Assembly: GCF_000209165.1 (NCBI RefSeq)
Contig: NC_009042.1
Coordinates: 1,612,001-1,676,000 of the forward strand
DNA length: 64,000 nucleotides
Source: Scheffersomyces stipitis CBS 6054
Taxonomy: Eukaryota > Ascomycota > Pichiomycetes > Serinales > Debaryomycetaceae
Direction: 5' to 3'
Shown here in pieces: positions 41,959 through 53,745 of this stretch. The position numbers and the translations under genes were made by a program. Numbering within the stretch: position 1 is the first letter of the stretch; every line of letters starts with the position of its first letter. Under the pieces are notes generated by a model that had not been told where the DNA came from, did not search any database, and saw nothing but the letters and a program-made list of their open reading frames with translations.

Positions 41959-44900
41959 CGCCTTGACTTATGGTGTAGCTTGAAGTGGATATGAATATTG
42001 GATGATTAATATGGATCAAAGATTCCTTTCGTTGAAAAGTGTCTTTGCAGTGTAACTTGGTAAGACTTGTCCTATTGATTGTAGATGAATTGAAATCTAT
42101 TGAGTAAAATCTGCGGGACTGGAAACTTAAATACAAATATGTGGAAGTATTTTAAAATGAACTGATCCTAATGTGTAAATTCTTCCCAGCTAGTAAACAA
42201 GAAGTTGCAACTTTGAATAATGCTACTGAGAGTTTCTAAATCTGACCTCCGATGGAATATTAAAGATAGCTATGTGGATACAAAGTGAATACAAGGATGT
42301 GATACAAAAAATGGTAGTCTTGTCGACTTCGAAGTCTGTTTACTGGGACTCTCGGCTACCTTCTGACTAGCACCCACACTATGGAAATGATTTGATGGGG
42401 AAGGTCTTGATTGAACAAGAGGGTAATATCACAACGATTACGCAAACGCCTAGGAATTGTGATAACAACAAAAGATCGGATTCTACAAACAAACTAGTAA
42501 GAGAAGAAAAGAAAAAGAAAAACCTTCAATTTATATATCTACAACCACTATACGTAAATAAGTTGTACTATACCAATCACAATTATAATTTGTTCCAAAA
42601 AAAAAATAGGGAAAATAAATATTACATAAGCTCAAAATATTATCTGTTCAGTTTTTTATTTTCACCATTTCAAAATAATATTTTGCAGAAAAGCTAATTT
42701 GAGTTGAAGGTTCTAACGACATTCCATAAAATAGCTCCAAATATAACAAATGTCTCCGCATACTATTCAGTCTTGGATAATAATATTTTACGGGGGGGGG
42801 TAAAAAACAATATATTTCCTCTGGCTTCCAGCACGGCTCGTGATATATCAAATCAATAATAAAACGTTCCCTAACGACAACGCCACTTTGGCGGAAATTT
42901 GTACCGAATACTTTGCTTGCGGTCTACTTAGTTGGTTGTTCCACATTTTCTGATACTGTACTATCTCTAAAATCCATGACACCAGAAGAAAATATTTATA
43001 ATCGAATCTAGTAAATTCCGAGACTGTACATATCTTCGTACGATATATCCACAACACACTATTCAAACCGCCATTGTTCGGGTGCATCAACTGTATCAAC
43101 TTTTTCCATCAGTATGTTCCTAAACTTCAACTCCACCACTCGGCCGGTTCGCTGAACAAGCTGTACGTAATCATCTCTCATGAAAGTAGCAGTCGTATAC
43201 TATCTTTTTTCGGGAAACAACGCTCAAAGTTGGCGTTTGCCATCCGGCTAATCTTTCGACGTAAATCCGTGCTTATGGAGACTTTACTTTTTGGCTATGC
43301 TGATTCACCTGTCATCCCCTCCCTTTGTAGATAGTTGGTGAGAATACACTTAGAAACGAAATCGCATCACAGCTTCCCCTATTCCCCTCTCTCCTCTCGG
43401 CACATCTCGGTTGTAAAATTTTTGGCTCTATAGGTAGGACGATAAAACTGAAATAAGTTTTACCGAGAAGTTTTATGTCTACCCAGTATTCAGTAATTAC
43501 TAGTTGGAAGAGAAAAATAGAAAGATAGTGAAGCAATCAGATACCACTATAGTATTGGAGTTCAATTCCCGAATCAACATTCTTCAGAAATGTTTAGATA
43601 CTTCCAAATGCTGGTATACTTCCAAGCAGTGTCACTTGTAGTTTCGTAGTTCCATAAACTGATAAACTATTATAATAAGTGACAATTTTGGTCCAAACGG
43701 AAGGGCGGCTGGACATAGAGAATTGATTTTGTAGCAATTCAAATCATATGAAATACTTCCTTCTCTGGAAGTACTCTCTATGCAATGTGTAAGCTTTTCT
43801 GGCCATTTATGTTCTCCAGATCTGAAGCAATCTTTCACCATTCCAGTCACACAAAATAGAGTTCGCGTTTGGATGTTTGGACGTACGTTTGAGCCTGATG
43901 ATGTGACCATACGTAGACTAGTGCCACATCAGCAGGCATAAAAATATATCTGCCAATTATGAAGAAGATAGCAATATCTTCGCTGGAAAGGTTTGATTGC
44001 TGCTGATAACAACAACGACTCAGCCTAGGTATCCGAAAAATCTAGAATGATGATGTGTAAACTTCGTGTGTGTTAGTTTGCCCTTTCTTCCTACTTCTTT
44101 GTGGCACTGGTCTAAACTGTAGCGAAGAAGCACTACTATTTTTGTGCCATAGGCCATGTGTTGTATTTTTTAACCTGTACATAGTACGGCCGAAATTCGT
44201 GCACTTCCATTTTGGGATAGCGCAATAATGCGAACCGAACTGAATGTATGCAGTGGTTACGATCCCAGGCCCTTGGAAACCTTATTACATAACTTTAACC
44301 TAGCCAAAAAAGATAATCTGCATGATGTACAAAGCAAGATGTATATGCAGAATATCGTCATTAATGTCATCACCCTTTTCTTAGTTTGTAATTAGAACTA
44401 CAGCAATAAACAATACTTGTCAGTACGGACATGTGCAAGGCTAATAGTATATAATTCCTGTCTGTTTTTTAAAAGCTTGAGCTTATTGTTCAGAAGGTTT
44501 GCATTCAGCAAACTTGACTTTGCTCAAATCTGCTGTTAGATTTCTCACGGACACAGACATGCAGGGAGTATTTTTGGACAATTGGTCTAAAGTGTTGTTC
44601 ACGCAATTTATCTACTTCTTGAGTAGCGTGTGTACAAAACGTGATCTCTAAATGATTTGAAATCGAAAAACAAGAATTATCCACGGAAATTAAGATGGAT
44701 TGAAGCCTCTTGACAATATGACAGCCATTCTGGTTCCTTTAAACATATCCCAACATTCTAGTCATTTCTTCAATCACAACATTTGTAGCTGAGGCTCAGC
44801 ACACCTGGAAAATAGCCTAGACGCCGCGCTGCTAAAAGTAATTATCTATGTAAGGCTCAGTCCATTTACCACGCAGAGAATGTATATTGCCGAAATGCCG

Positions 44901-46816
44901 TTCTACTCAATGACTAGCTATTGCAGAGGCTGGCATGAGAATTGATTTGCCGTTGATGATTGTTCAAGAATTCTGAACATCAAAGTTCTACTATGGTCTC
45001 GTTTGCTCTAGAATTTTCTAATAATATCCGATTGCAAACTCTGAATTATTATCTTGCTCTCGCGACAATTCTATTTTTCTACGGAAGGAGTCAATTTTAA
45101 AACAGAATAATTAATGTGCTTCAAAGTTGTTAAGTAGATATGGATTGTGTATATTGAGAATCGGACTACACCCTGAGTTAGAAGGAGCAGAAATATAGAG
45201 GCACTTGAAGGGAGAAAATATGAGGATAAACCTTGATCCGTAAGAAGAAGCAAGAATTGAAGGTTTCGTTTACCTTCTTTTTTGTTCTTTTGGCTAATAT
45301 TTAAGAAAATTATCGTCACACCTATAAATCTGAAATTCAAGAGTCTCTGGGGCATCTATGCAAACCGAATAGTGATAACGTTACAATCAAGATACCACCT
45401 TGTCAGAATGATTGTGGAAACATATCTTCTCGTTATGAACTTCCTTGTCGCAGTGTCTTCCATACATAAAGGGCGATATAATAACTACGCATAAAATTGG
45501 TACATATAAAAATAATGAACCTTACAGGAAATGCAAATGCGGTATCTAAATGCAAATAGCAGGTATTACCAGGGCCCTTAAAAATGTTGAGCCATGTTGC
45601 ATCAACTTTGTTCATAAACTGATAAAACATGCTTAGCGCTCAACTTGCAACAGGAACAAGTATCACAGTGGTGCTGGAAGTGCGACTAAATATTGCTCTA
45701 CAACTTACCAGATCTGGGCAACATATTCTGGAACTTATAATTCACTCTGTTGTATATCTGAGAAATATTGACATGATTTCCTGTATCGGTTATCTGATCT
45801 GGCTAAACTATATGCTTTGTTTCGTTTCTGACGATGTGACAAGAAAGATCAATCACCTATTCAATGGTTTTTACACATGTAAGTCGAGCGCATAATTGTG
45901 TGCCTCTTAGATTTGCGCCTAACTTGGGCACCGATTTGGCCAACGTTTACTACCCTCAATCCCTGAGAAGTAAGCAAGGAACAACTAGTCCGCGATAGCC
46001 CATAACACAATGTACATAGTTAGAACAACTTCTTTGCAATTAAGAGGCAAGACATTGCACAGAGCGAAGTATAATATAGTCGGAAAAGTTTGTCGCTTGC
46101 CAGGAACGTATCTACGTATTTCACACAAGCACAGGTTGTTCGGAGCTAACTCAAGTCAAAAGAGGCAACATGTTATTTTGTGCAGACAGAACCTTGTTTC
46201 GGAAGCGAGTATGGGGATCAGGCTTAGCCCATGAAAACGACTGAGAGCAGTTGCCTGTTTGGACCTTGCTCGGTCTATATGATAGAAATGCAAATGTGCA
46301 TACATAGCATTGAATCTATTATGTGTGTGTAGACAGCACAATGGCATCAATTTGGCGCATAGTGTCAGCCACTTCTGTGGTTTGCCATGATTGTGGACAT
46401 GAATAGGAGACAATCAACACTGTCAAAAATATGTGCTGTTACCATCTCCACAAAAAGGCCCCTCCGAATCACAACAATCACTCAGGCGGCGCTGTGCAAC
46501 TAAAAACCCGTTAACATGAATAGACCTGTCTATGCTCCGTATATTGAGTTAGCCTTTTTACTCGCGATAGTAACTCCTCATTTTATCCCCGCCCCTATTT
46601 TTTATTTTTTTGAGTCCGCTTGCATAGGAGGCTATATCTAGAATACACACGATCAAATCGTTAAAGGGAGCTCGCCCCAGAACTCCATCCAAGCATTACT
46701 TTCGAACAGCATCTGTTTTTGATACCATTATCAGAAGTCTGCAAACTAACCTGATACAATAGTTAGAGGAGTTATTATACATCAACAAGCACAATACTAG
46801 TAATTGATCCAGGTTT
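41959..46816. other. 4.9-kb upstream region of the WOPR gene
   Basis: The longest non-coding interval in the window. All frames are short and without recognisable product. It contains a run of nine G at 42792-42800, an inverted repeat tacttcc/ggaagta at 43754-43773 and a TTAAAGTT word (complement) at 44291-44298. The right part is the promoter of the F-box gene. No tRNA or LTR was found. Confidence 0.5.
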
Positions 46817-49000
46817 ATGTTAACTGCAGACACTAACGATTACCACACCTATCTACCTCCCTACCGGTCTCTCTTGAATCCTAACGCTAGATACGACTAT
46901 AGGACTCACTCTTTGGTTCCAATAAGCCAAAATGAATTGAACGTTCTTCATTCATCGTTTACAACGAGAAACAGCTCCAATAAAGTGTTCAGCAAGGAAT
47001 CAAATGGAGGAGGTAGCAGCGGAAACGGCGGTGGATCCTCTGGAGGATTCAAAATGAAATACAAATCCCTATTGAGCGATGTTAGTCGTTCATTATCGAT
47101 GAGACTAAGCAATCCAAATTTAATATCATCAGTAACGTCATCAGGTGCTTCCACTATTAGCAATTCCGGTCCCCCCACTAGATCATCTACAACGAATACT
47201 TTGATTATCTCAAAACCAATTACAATACCTCCAGTTCAATTCCAAAGTCTTCCAATGGAAATATTGGATTATATCTTCTTTTTGGTAGATTCAAAAATTG
47301 ACTACAAAAGTTGTTTGTACACAAATAAGCTCTTCTATTACTTTGCCAAGCCGTACTATTACCAAGATCTACAGTTTACGTCTACATTTCGATTTGCCCA
47401 ATTTATATCGTATCTAAGGTTCAATTCAGAAGTTGGCCTTTATGTTAAAACAATTGATTTATCTGGAATAAAGCCAGGATATGAAGAAGAGGCCGACGAA
47501 GAAGTTGAAGACAATAACCAAGCCGTCATAATACGTACAGTTACTGAAGATTCTACTGAAACCACTGACGATTTTGCAACCGCCGAAAAGATATTAGCGG
47601 GCTGGAGAGATTGGAAATTTAAGAATAACCCGTTATACTCTGTCCATTCGGGCACGTCGAGTGCCCTTACTAAGATTTCTTCGAACTCTCAAATTCTGAT
47701 GTTGTCGTCAAAGTCAAACACATCATCTCATAAGTCGTTATCTTCAAAGAGGTTTTCAAAGCCATTTAAATACTTCAAGTCTAAGAAAAGAGGTAGATCT
47801 GGCTCCTTGAGCGGTACCACCAAGGCAAGGAAGGCTCCCAGGGTCGAATATTTGAATTTAAGAGATGACCCAAATGTAAATTCTACTTCTTCCATTTTGC
47901 AGAGAGTGCAGAGCCCCCATCCCTTGATCAACAAGTTCTTGCTCAACTATTCAACATCAAGAGATGTTCCAATTGGGTATGTGCTTCATTTAATTAATTT
48001 ATGTCCTAATATCGTATCATTGAATTTAGGCAATCTTTCATTATCAATAGATTACGAAATCAGCAGGTCCATGATATACAAGTATCAAACATTTGATTTA
48101 ATGAACAATTATCCTAAGGAGTTAATCTACAAGATCGACGACATAATGAGACTTAGTGATTTTGACGACCAATTATCATTTGAAGGAAGTATTTTGAATG
48201 GAAACTTCAGCAATAACATCGAAGCTGCCAGTTTTCATAATGCCGCGGCTTCAATAAGGCAAAGTGCTTTTTCAAGTAGCAATCTATTCAGATCGAATCA
48301 ATCTACTTCTTCTACTGCTTCTTCGGTGTATTCAATTCCAACTTTTTCGAAGCCTGTTAGGAAATACAACAGCCTATTACCTCCTTTGCCCCAAACAGTG
48401 GCTGATATTTCGTATTTGAATAAAGGGGACGGAAAGGTTTATTTGAGCGATTTGAATTTGAAGTCTATCAACAATAATTATTTGAAGAAATTGAACGACG
48501 AAGAGTTATTAAATGCTATTATCAAAATGCATGGCAGAAAGTCTCAAGGCACCATCCAGCTTTTCAGCAACTCGTTCCTCAATAGTGGAATTTCTCACGA
48601 CCAGAAAGGAACTTTGAAGTATCTCAATTTGTCATCCATGATCTGGTTAAATAAATCACTGATCCAGAAGTTTTTGAAAAGTGTTGCTCTCAAGAGTAGA
48701 AGCGAGTATCAGGAATATTTGACTGACGAAGACAGCTATAGTGTAGACTCCGAATCGGATATTGAGATTGTGGATACAGAATTTAATCTTGCCCTCTACA
48801 GACAAGATTTGGTTATTGATTTGACAGATTCAGGCATGTACAAGAACTTGCAATGGGCCAAGAAGATAGACTTAAGAACTCGTGAAGGTTGTAGATTGGT
48901 GCACAAGATAATCCATGATGAGTTGTACGACTCATTTGACGAATATTTGAGAAGAGAAAGAATAAGAAGAGGTCGCATGGGTGAAAACTATTTAGCTTAG
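46817..49000 (+). CDS. F-box protein with leucine-rich segments
   Basis: 727 residues. The N-terminal 135 residues are Ser/Gly-rich, including GGGSSGNGGGSSGG. An F-box-like motif, FQSLPMEILDYIFFLVDSK, lies at about 140-160. It is followed by SCLYTNKLFYYFAKPYYYQDL and TFRFAQFISYL, then acidic and Ser-rich inserts and late Leu-rich segments (INLCPNIVSLNLGNLSL, KYLNLSSMIWLNKSLIQ) that suggest degenerate LRRs. F-box proteins present substrates to SCF ubiquitin ligases via Skp1. It resembles S. cerevisiae YBR203W (COS111) in this arrangement, but I am not sure of orthology. Confidence 0.65.
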   Translation: MLTADTNDYHTYLPPYRSLLNPNARYDYRTHSLVPISQNELNVLHSSFTTRNSSNKVFSKESNGGGSSGNGGGSSGGFKMKYKSLLSDVSRSLSMRLSNPNLISSVTSSGASTISNSGPPTRSSTTNTLIISKPITIPPVQFQSLPMEILDYIFFLVDSKIDYKSCLYTNKLFYYFAKPYYYQDLQFTSTFRFAQFISYLRFNSEVGLYVKTIDLSGIKPGYEEEADEEVEDNNQAVIIRTVTEDSTETTDDFATAEKILAGWRDWKFKNNPLYSVHSGTSSALTKISSNSQILMLSSKSNTSSHKSLSSKRFSKPFKYFKSKKRGRSGSLSGTTKARKAPRVEYLNLRDDPNVNSTSSILQRVQSPHPLINKFLLNYSTSRDVPIGYVLHLINLCPNIVSLNLGNLSLSIDYEISRSMIYKYQTFDLMNNYPKELIYKIDDIMRLSDFDDQLSFEGSILNGNFSNNIEAASFHNAAASIRQSAFSSSNLFRSNQSTSSTASSVYSIPTFSKPVRKYNSLLPPLPQTVADISYLNKGDGKVYLSDLNLKSINNNYLKKLNDEELLNAIIKMHGRKSQGTIQLFSNSFLNSGISHDQKGTLKYLNLSSMIWLNKSLIQKFLKSVALKSRSEYQEYLTDEDSYSVDSESDIEIVDTEFNLALYRQDLVIDLTDSGMYKNLQWAKKIDLRTREGCRLVHKIIHDELYDSFDEYLRRERIRRGRMGENYLA

Positions 49001-49495
49001 AATTTTCCAAGTAAGCTTAGCGCTTAGTCTGAAACAACGAAGTTGGTATGAATTTGAAATACATAGAATGTAGAGTGCTACATGTGAATGTCCCAGGCAT
49101 CAGGTCATCACCGTTTCATGGATCAGCCAGGCCTAGTAAACTAGCGGCGACCTCTAACAGCGATGGTTTTAAAGCTGGCTCCTCTAAAGGGACTGCTCCC
49201 TCCAGTGGGATGATGATTATTCTACGAATCCCAAATTACAACCTGTATCTGACTAGCTCATAATGTTAACGCTAGCGCCTAATTGATACAAGTAGAATTC
49301 AAAATTCCCATAAGTAAAAAAGAACAGATTTTATAATTTCACTTCAGCTCGAGACTTATAAAGATTTTTTCCTTACAAAATCCGGGTAACTATATATGCA
49401 CTATCTTCAAACTCCTACATCAGTGAACGGCCTGCTTATAGTTGGCACAAACATTCTCTGTTAGTCAATTCTTTATAAATATAGTCCACACAGAG
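49001..49495. other. intergenic, TFA2 promoter
   Basis: AT-rich. The TFA2 frame is open from 49442 but begins with TTG; the first ATG is at 49496. Nothing else was recognised. Confidence 0.5.
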
Positions 49496-50353
49496 ATGTC
49501 TGACTTGTCAGCACAGTTATCTGCCTTTAAAAGCAAGATCAAAAGTGGGCCTTCTGTAACTGTTGCTAGGAGGCCAGTAGTACAAAAGCCCTCCTCTCCA
49601 TTGAAAAACAATCAGCTGAAAGACAGAAAGTATGACGAAACCAGAAATGGCGCGAAGAGACTTGCCTCTAATGATTCTGTAACTGAAGTGTTTAAGAGGC
49701 AAAAAGCATCCATGGGAGAGATAACTGGATCAGCATTATCTACACAATTACATTTAGCAGTGGAATATATCAAACAGCATGACTATCCTTTGCTGGTATC
49801 TAAAGTACAAAATTATCTTGCTTTTGATATAACAAACACAATATTACCATTGCTTAAGGAGATAGACCGAATCAAATATGATCCTGAACAGAATACTCTT
49901 GAATACGTTTCCTTGCATAATATCAGAAGTGCTGATGACCTATTGACATTTCTTAGAAGGCAAGCTACTTTCAAAGGAATTGCTGTCAAGGATTTGAAGG
50001 ACGGTTGGGCCGGCTGCTTGCCAGCAATTAACGAATTGGAAGAGAGTAATAAAATTTTGGTTTTGCGCAATAAAAAGGAGAATGCTCCTAGAATGGTATG
50101 GGCCAACTTTGGTGGCCCCTTGGGTACGATTGAAGACGAATTTCTAGAAATGTGGAACTCTGTTAAGCTGCCAGACCCAGAAAACTTGTATCAAGCATTA
50201 ATAGACCAAAGTTTGAAGCCAACTGGTGCAGATCCAAATTTAGTGAAGAAGAAGCCACAGCAGCAGGAAAAGAAACAGAAAAAAGCAAGAAGAGGAAAGA
50301 TTACGAACACTCACATGAAGGGCATGTTGATTGATTACACTCAATTGGTTTAA
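49496..50353 (+). CDS. TFA2: TFIIE small subunit Tfa2
   Basis: General transcription factor subunit that with Tfa1 recruits TFIIH to Pol II promoters. 285 residues from the ATG at 49496. A basic disordered N-terminus (1-85) is followed by tandem winged-helix domains: first at about 90-165 (STQLHLAVEYIKQHDYPLLVSKVQNYL, LEYVSLHNIRSADDLLTFLR) and second at about 170-225 (GIAVKDLKDGWAGCLPAINELE, PRMVWAN). WAGCLPAIN and the C-terminal ARRGKITNTHMKGMLIDYT block are family hallmarks. Confidence 0.93.
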   Translation: MSDLSAQLSAFKSKIKSGPSVTVARRPVVQKPSSPLKNNQLKDRKYDETRNGAKRLASNDSVTEVFKRQKASMGEITGSALSTQLHLAVEYIKQHDYPLLVSKVQNYLAFDITNTILPLLKEIDRIKYDPEQNTLEYVSLHNIRSADDLLTFLRRQATFKGIAVKDLKDGWAGCLPAINELEESNKILVLRNKKENAPRMVWANFGGPLGTIEDEFLEMWNSVKLPDPENLYQALIDQSLKPTGADPNLVKKKPQQQEKKQKKARRGKITNTHMKGMLIDYTQLV

Positions 50354-50650
50354 GGAATTCTAACCCTTGTATCAATTTTTTTGATACTATCAATGATTAT
50401 TTAATGAATTAGAAAACACTTTGAATTTATTTTTTCAATTGCTTGTATTATTTCTCTCAAACTCAAAGTAAATTCTTGCTGTTTTTCAGGATCTTGATAA
50501 AGAACGTCGTACTGCCTGCCTGTTATACTATAGTTACATAATTGTGCGTAATTTTGAGCACGAACGAGATCATTAATGGATTTTTTTCTTTCACAAATAA
50601 GTTGTCAATACTAACTCTTTACCTACCCAATAAAGCAATTCATAAAAGCG

Positions 50651-51134
50651 ATGTCTGGTATGTTGTGATTGATATATAAGCAAATGTTTGATTTATCGAT
50701 TGTTATCTCGTGTATGACTCGATATTACACTTTTACTAAAAGAAGGTTAAACTAACAATATCACAGTCGATTTCAATACTGTTGCAACTGAATTCTGCCA
50801 CTTTTACTACCAACAATTTGACTCTGACAGAACCCAATTGGGTAATTTGTACAGAGATCAGTCAATGTTGACCTTTGAAACCTCTCAATTACAAGGAGCC
50901 AAGGACATAGTTGAAAAATTGGTATCTTTACCATTCCAAAAGGTAGCCCACAGAATATCTACTTTGGATGCTCAACCAGCCTCTCCATCTGGAGATATTT
51001 TGGTCATGGTTACTGGTGAGTTATTGATTGACGAGGAACAAAATGCCCAACGTTATTCTCAAGTTTTCCATTTGATTCCAGATGGAAACTCCTACTATGT
51101 TTTCAATGATATCTTTAGATTGAACTACTCTTAA
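50651..51134 (+). CDS. NTF2: nuclear transport factor 2 (Ran-GDP importer), one intron
   Basis: Two exons: 50651-50657 and 50767-51134, giving 124 residues. Exon 1 is only ATG TCT G; exon 2 reads in as [18 protein letters not shown], matching the first residues of yeast Ntf2. [40 protein letters not shown], and the end [14 protein letters not shown] are near-identical to the family. Ntf2 is a cone-shaped homodimer that carries Ran-GDP through nuclear pores. Without splicing the frame lacks an upstream start, so the intron is needed. Confidence 0.95.
50658..50766 (+). other. NTF2 intron
   Basis: 109 bp. The 5' splice site is GTATGT, the branch site AACTAAC is at 50750-50756, and the 3' site is CACAG at 50762-50766. 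The short branch-to-acceptor distance is normal for yeasts of this group. Confidence 0.9.
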
Positions 51135-51366
51135 ATATGAGGTCAAATATGACAAATTAAGCTCCCTTGGTGATATAGAGTTCAAATAATACAAAATATT
51201 TAGCCGATTTTCTAGGGTGTCTCAGCGTTGTTGTCTACGTAGTTTTGTATAGTATGATAAACATGGTTAACCGCACTCCCTATTTTTTTCCTATTTAAGA
51301 ACAAAAACAGCACAGATTTCGTTTACACCTAGGAGCTTTCAACGCCCAGGTTAAAAAATTCATCAA

Positions 51367-53313
51367 ATGCTGTCTCCAGATGATCAACCTTCCATTCCCA
51401 GAAGGCCCAATAAGTCACCAAAAAAGACAAATAGTACCATCGTGTCTTCCGATTGCGGGGAAATTGAAGCGGAAACGCTAGTAGTCGAACCTCTAGTCCC
51501 GAGAAGACCAAAGAGATCAAGTGCAACAAGTGATCCATCCGATCAAAGCGAGAATCTTAGCGTAACAAGTTCTTCAAGTTCTTCAAGTTCTTCAATACCT
51601 ATAGTACCTTCACGTCCAAGAAAAAGTGGTCCAGAACCTACTGACGATAATACCCAAATTCAAGAGCCAGCTCCAATTGCTCAAGTAGTTGATGCAATCG
51701 TTCCATCGGATTTGACTAAAGTAACTGAGGTAGCAGGAGATGATTCTCCATCTCAAGAAGATAGTGCCGAACCATTGAAGGAAAATACTGGACATGCTCA
51801 AGAAGAAGTAAGCGAAGGAAATATTGCGGAACTGATAGCCCATCCAGTTGAAAATATCCTTCAAACAGAAGAATCGGTTACCTCTACAGTTAACGAATCT
51901 GTTCTTAATTCGATGAAGATCGATGGGTCTGTTATTTCGGGAGATGGAGATGGAGACAAAACCCCAGGAAATTCCAATACAAAGATTACATTCAAAGATG
52001 AAGACGACAACAACTCCCATATCGGTTCCGATGAGTCGAGTTTCAACGACGATGTTGAAACCGTACTGCAAGAAAAGGATGACAATGAATTGAATTGCAG
52101 GCAAGCAGAAAATGACATTCCCAATCTGGAAGGGGAAAGAAGTCAAGATTCAACAAAAAAGGTTGAGATTCTCCAGCTTACTTCCTCCAACTTGGAGCAG
52201 AGCAAGAGGGATCTAAGTCATCAAATCGTTCATAATAATTATGAGAAGGCTGAATACAAGGACGATGGGCAGCAATTAAATACAGAAAATCCTAAAAAGA
52301 AAACCCCATTTGTTCCGAGACGTCCAAAGCTCTCAGAGACCGAATTTGAAAAAGAAGCTAAATTAAGCGTCGAAGACTTGAAACAAGGCAATATATTTAA
52401 GGAGGAGAAGGAGGATGAGGGAACCGAATCTGATATAGGCAGTAATTCGTCTACTTTGGATCCACAGCGAACGAGTTTTGTTATGAAACCTCCTATCGTT
52501 CCTTCACGTCCAAAGAAAAACATCAATTCTTCAACATTACAAGAAGAAGGCAACAAACCCAGAGCCCCACCTCCAAAGCCGAAAAAGTTAGGTTCCAGAA
52601 TAGCAGCATTTCAACAGATGCTTATTCAGGAGCCTGCACCTCTGCAATTAGGCTCAAAACGAGAATCAAATCCTCCTCAGTCCTTTAACAAGAAGCTTTC
52701 ATCTGATAAAATTAAGTTCGCGGAAAGCTTGCAAGGAGTTGTCGGAAAGGGGGTTCCATTACCTGGCTTGGCCAATTCGAACTTAATTCTCAAGGAGAGC
52801 ACTCAAGACGAAAAGGAAAGAATAAGAGATTATTCCGCTGAACCAATAAAGACAAGAAACGATAGAAGAGCAAGAGGTCCAAAAGGGAAAAGACTCCCTA
52901 AATCATTACAAGAACCAGTTAGAATTGAAAGTGAATCAAGATACAAGTTGGTATCCTATGATTTATGGGAGGTTAATCTATCTTCTCAATTAAACAAAGC
53001 AAATGAAAGCGATAAAATGAAAAAGGGCTCAACAACCGTACTTCCAAAATTTGGCACTTCTGGATGTGAGCATTACACGAATCTTGCTCCTATTGACTCT
53101 AAAGACAGCCTTGGAGAAGAAATAAGCGAGACAAATGTTTCTGCAAATAAGAAATTAGAAGAAACAGGCGATAACCTGAAAGAGGTACCTTCAGAGTCAT
53201 CTGTTCTTAAGGGATCAGACAAAGAGGAGCCATCCTCAATAAGTGATGATTATGTTCTGATTGAGAAATCGTCTTCACAGGGAGAGGATCAGGTTGACAA
53301 CGATACGGATTGA
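51367..53313 (+). CDS. AIM21: actin-patch protein Aim21
   Basis: 648 residues, mostly disordered and acidic, with repeated polyproline-like basic motifs: IPRRPNKS, VPRRPKRS, VPSRPRKS, VPRRPKLS and VPSRPKKN, the SH3-binding sites that recruit Aim21 to Abp1/Bbc1 on endocytic patches. The conserved C-terminal module starts near residue 400: APPPKPKKLGSRIAAFQQML, KIKFAESLQGVVGKGVPLPG, then RRARGPKGKRLPKSL. Aim21 with Tda2 limits barbed-end actin assembly. A nine-residue Ser run (SSSSSSSSS near 69-77) is encoded by a 9-bp direct repeat. The segment order matches S. cerevisiae Aim21. Confidence 0.85.
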   Translation: MLSPDDQPSIPRRPNKSPKKTNSTIVSSDCGEIEAETLVVEPLVPRRPKRSSATSDPSDQSENLSVTSSSSSSSSSIPIVPSRPRKSGPEPTDDNTQIQEPAPIAQVVDAIVPSDLTKVTEVAGDDSPSQEDSAEPLKENTGHAQEEVSEGNIAELIAHPVENILQTEESVTSTVNESVLNSMKIDGSVISGDGDGDKTPGNSNTKITFKDEDDNNSHIGSDESSFNDDVETVLQEKDDNELNCRQAENDIPNLEGERSQDSTKKVEILQLTSSNLEQSKRDLSHQIVHNNYEKAEYKDDGQQLNTENPKKKTPFVPRRPKLSETEFEKEAKLSVEDLKQGNIFKEEKEDEGTESDIGSNSSTLDPQRTSFVMKPPIVPSRPKKNINSSTLQEEGNKPRAPPPKPKKLGSRIAAFQQMLIQEPAPLQLGSKRESNPPQSFNKKLSSDKIKFAESLQGVVGKGVPLPGLANSNLILKESTQDEKERIRDYSAEPIKTRNDRRARGPKGKRLPKSLQEPVRIESESRYKLVSYDLWEVNLSSQLNKANESDKMKKGSTTVLPKFGTSGCEHYTNLAPIDSKDSLGEEISETNVSANKKLEETGDNLKEVPSESSVLKGSDKEEPSSISDDYVLIEKSSSQGEDQVDNDTD

Positions 53314-53745
53314 GGACTTAAGTAGCTAATCTAGAACTAAATTGATGTATTCTATTTACCCGACAGTAGAAAGATATCCCTTAGTTTGGGGGTCATAAAT
53401 GTAGTAGGTTCATGTTGACATGTTTATCACTAGTTTCAACTTGCATATTTCAACAATTTGCATTTTTGCGGTCTTCGATGCCGCTGAGATTTGCTGAGAT
53501 TTCGAATTTCACATGTTGGAAATCCTGAAGTTATTCACGAAACAGAAGACTTCTCCATGTCTGAAAGGGCACAGCTTTCGCGAATAAACAGAATTGGCAT
53601 ATATTAGAGATGAAAAGAGTTACTGGGATGACAGCAGACTCTGATAGCCATTTAAGGAGTACTAAAAGAATCTTAAAGTGTTTCCAACGCCTCATAATAG
53701 CAGACTCCTCAGCTCATCTCATAGATACTTCACGGAAATAACCTA
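53314..53745. other. convergent 3' intergenic region, AIM21-CWC21
   Basis: AT-rich; nothing recognised. Confidence 0.5.

Noticed and set aside
43555..43575. Possible tRNA T-arm (ggagttcaattccc)
   Set aside because: The 5-bp stem does not pair and no acceptor or D-arm is found around it.
41959..46816. Autoregulatory Wor1 sites (TTAAAGTT) in the long upstream region
   Set aside because: Only one 8-base match was found by eye at 44291-44298, which is about what chance gives in AT-rich DNA of this length.
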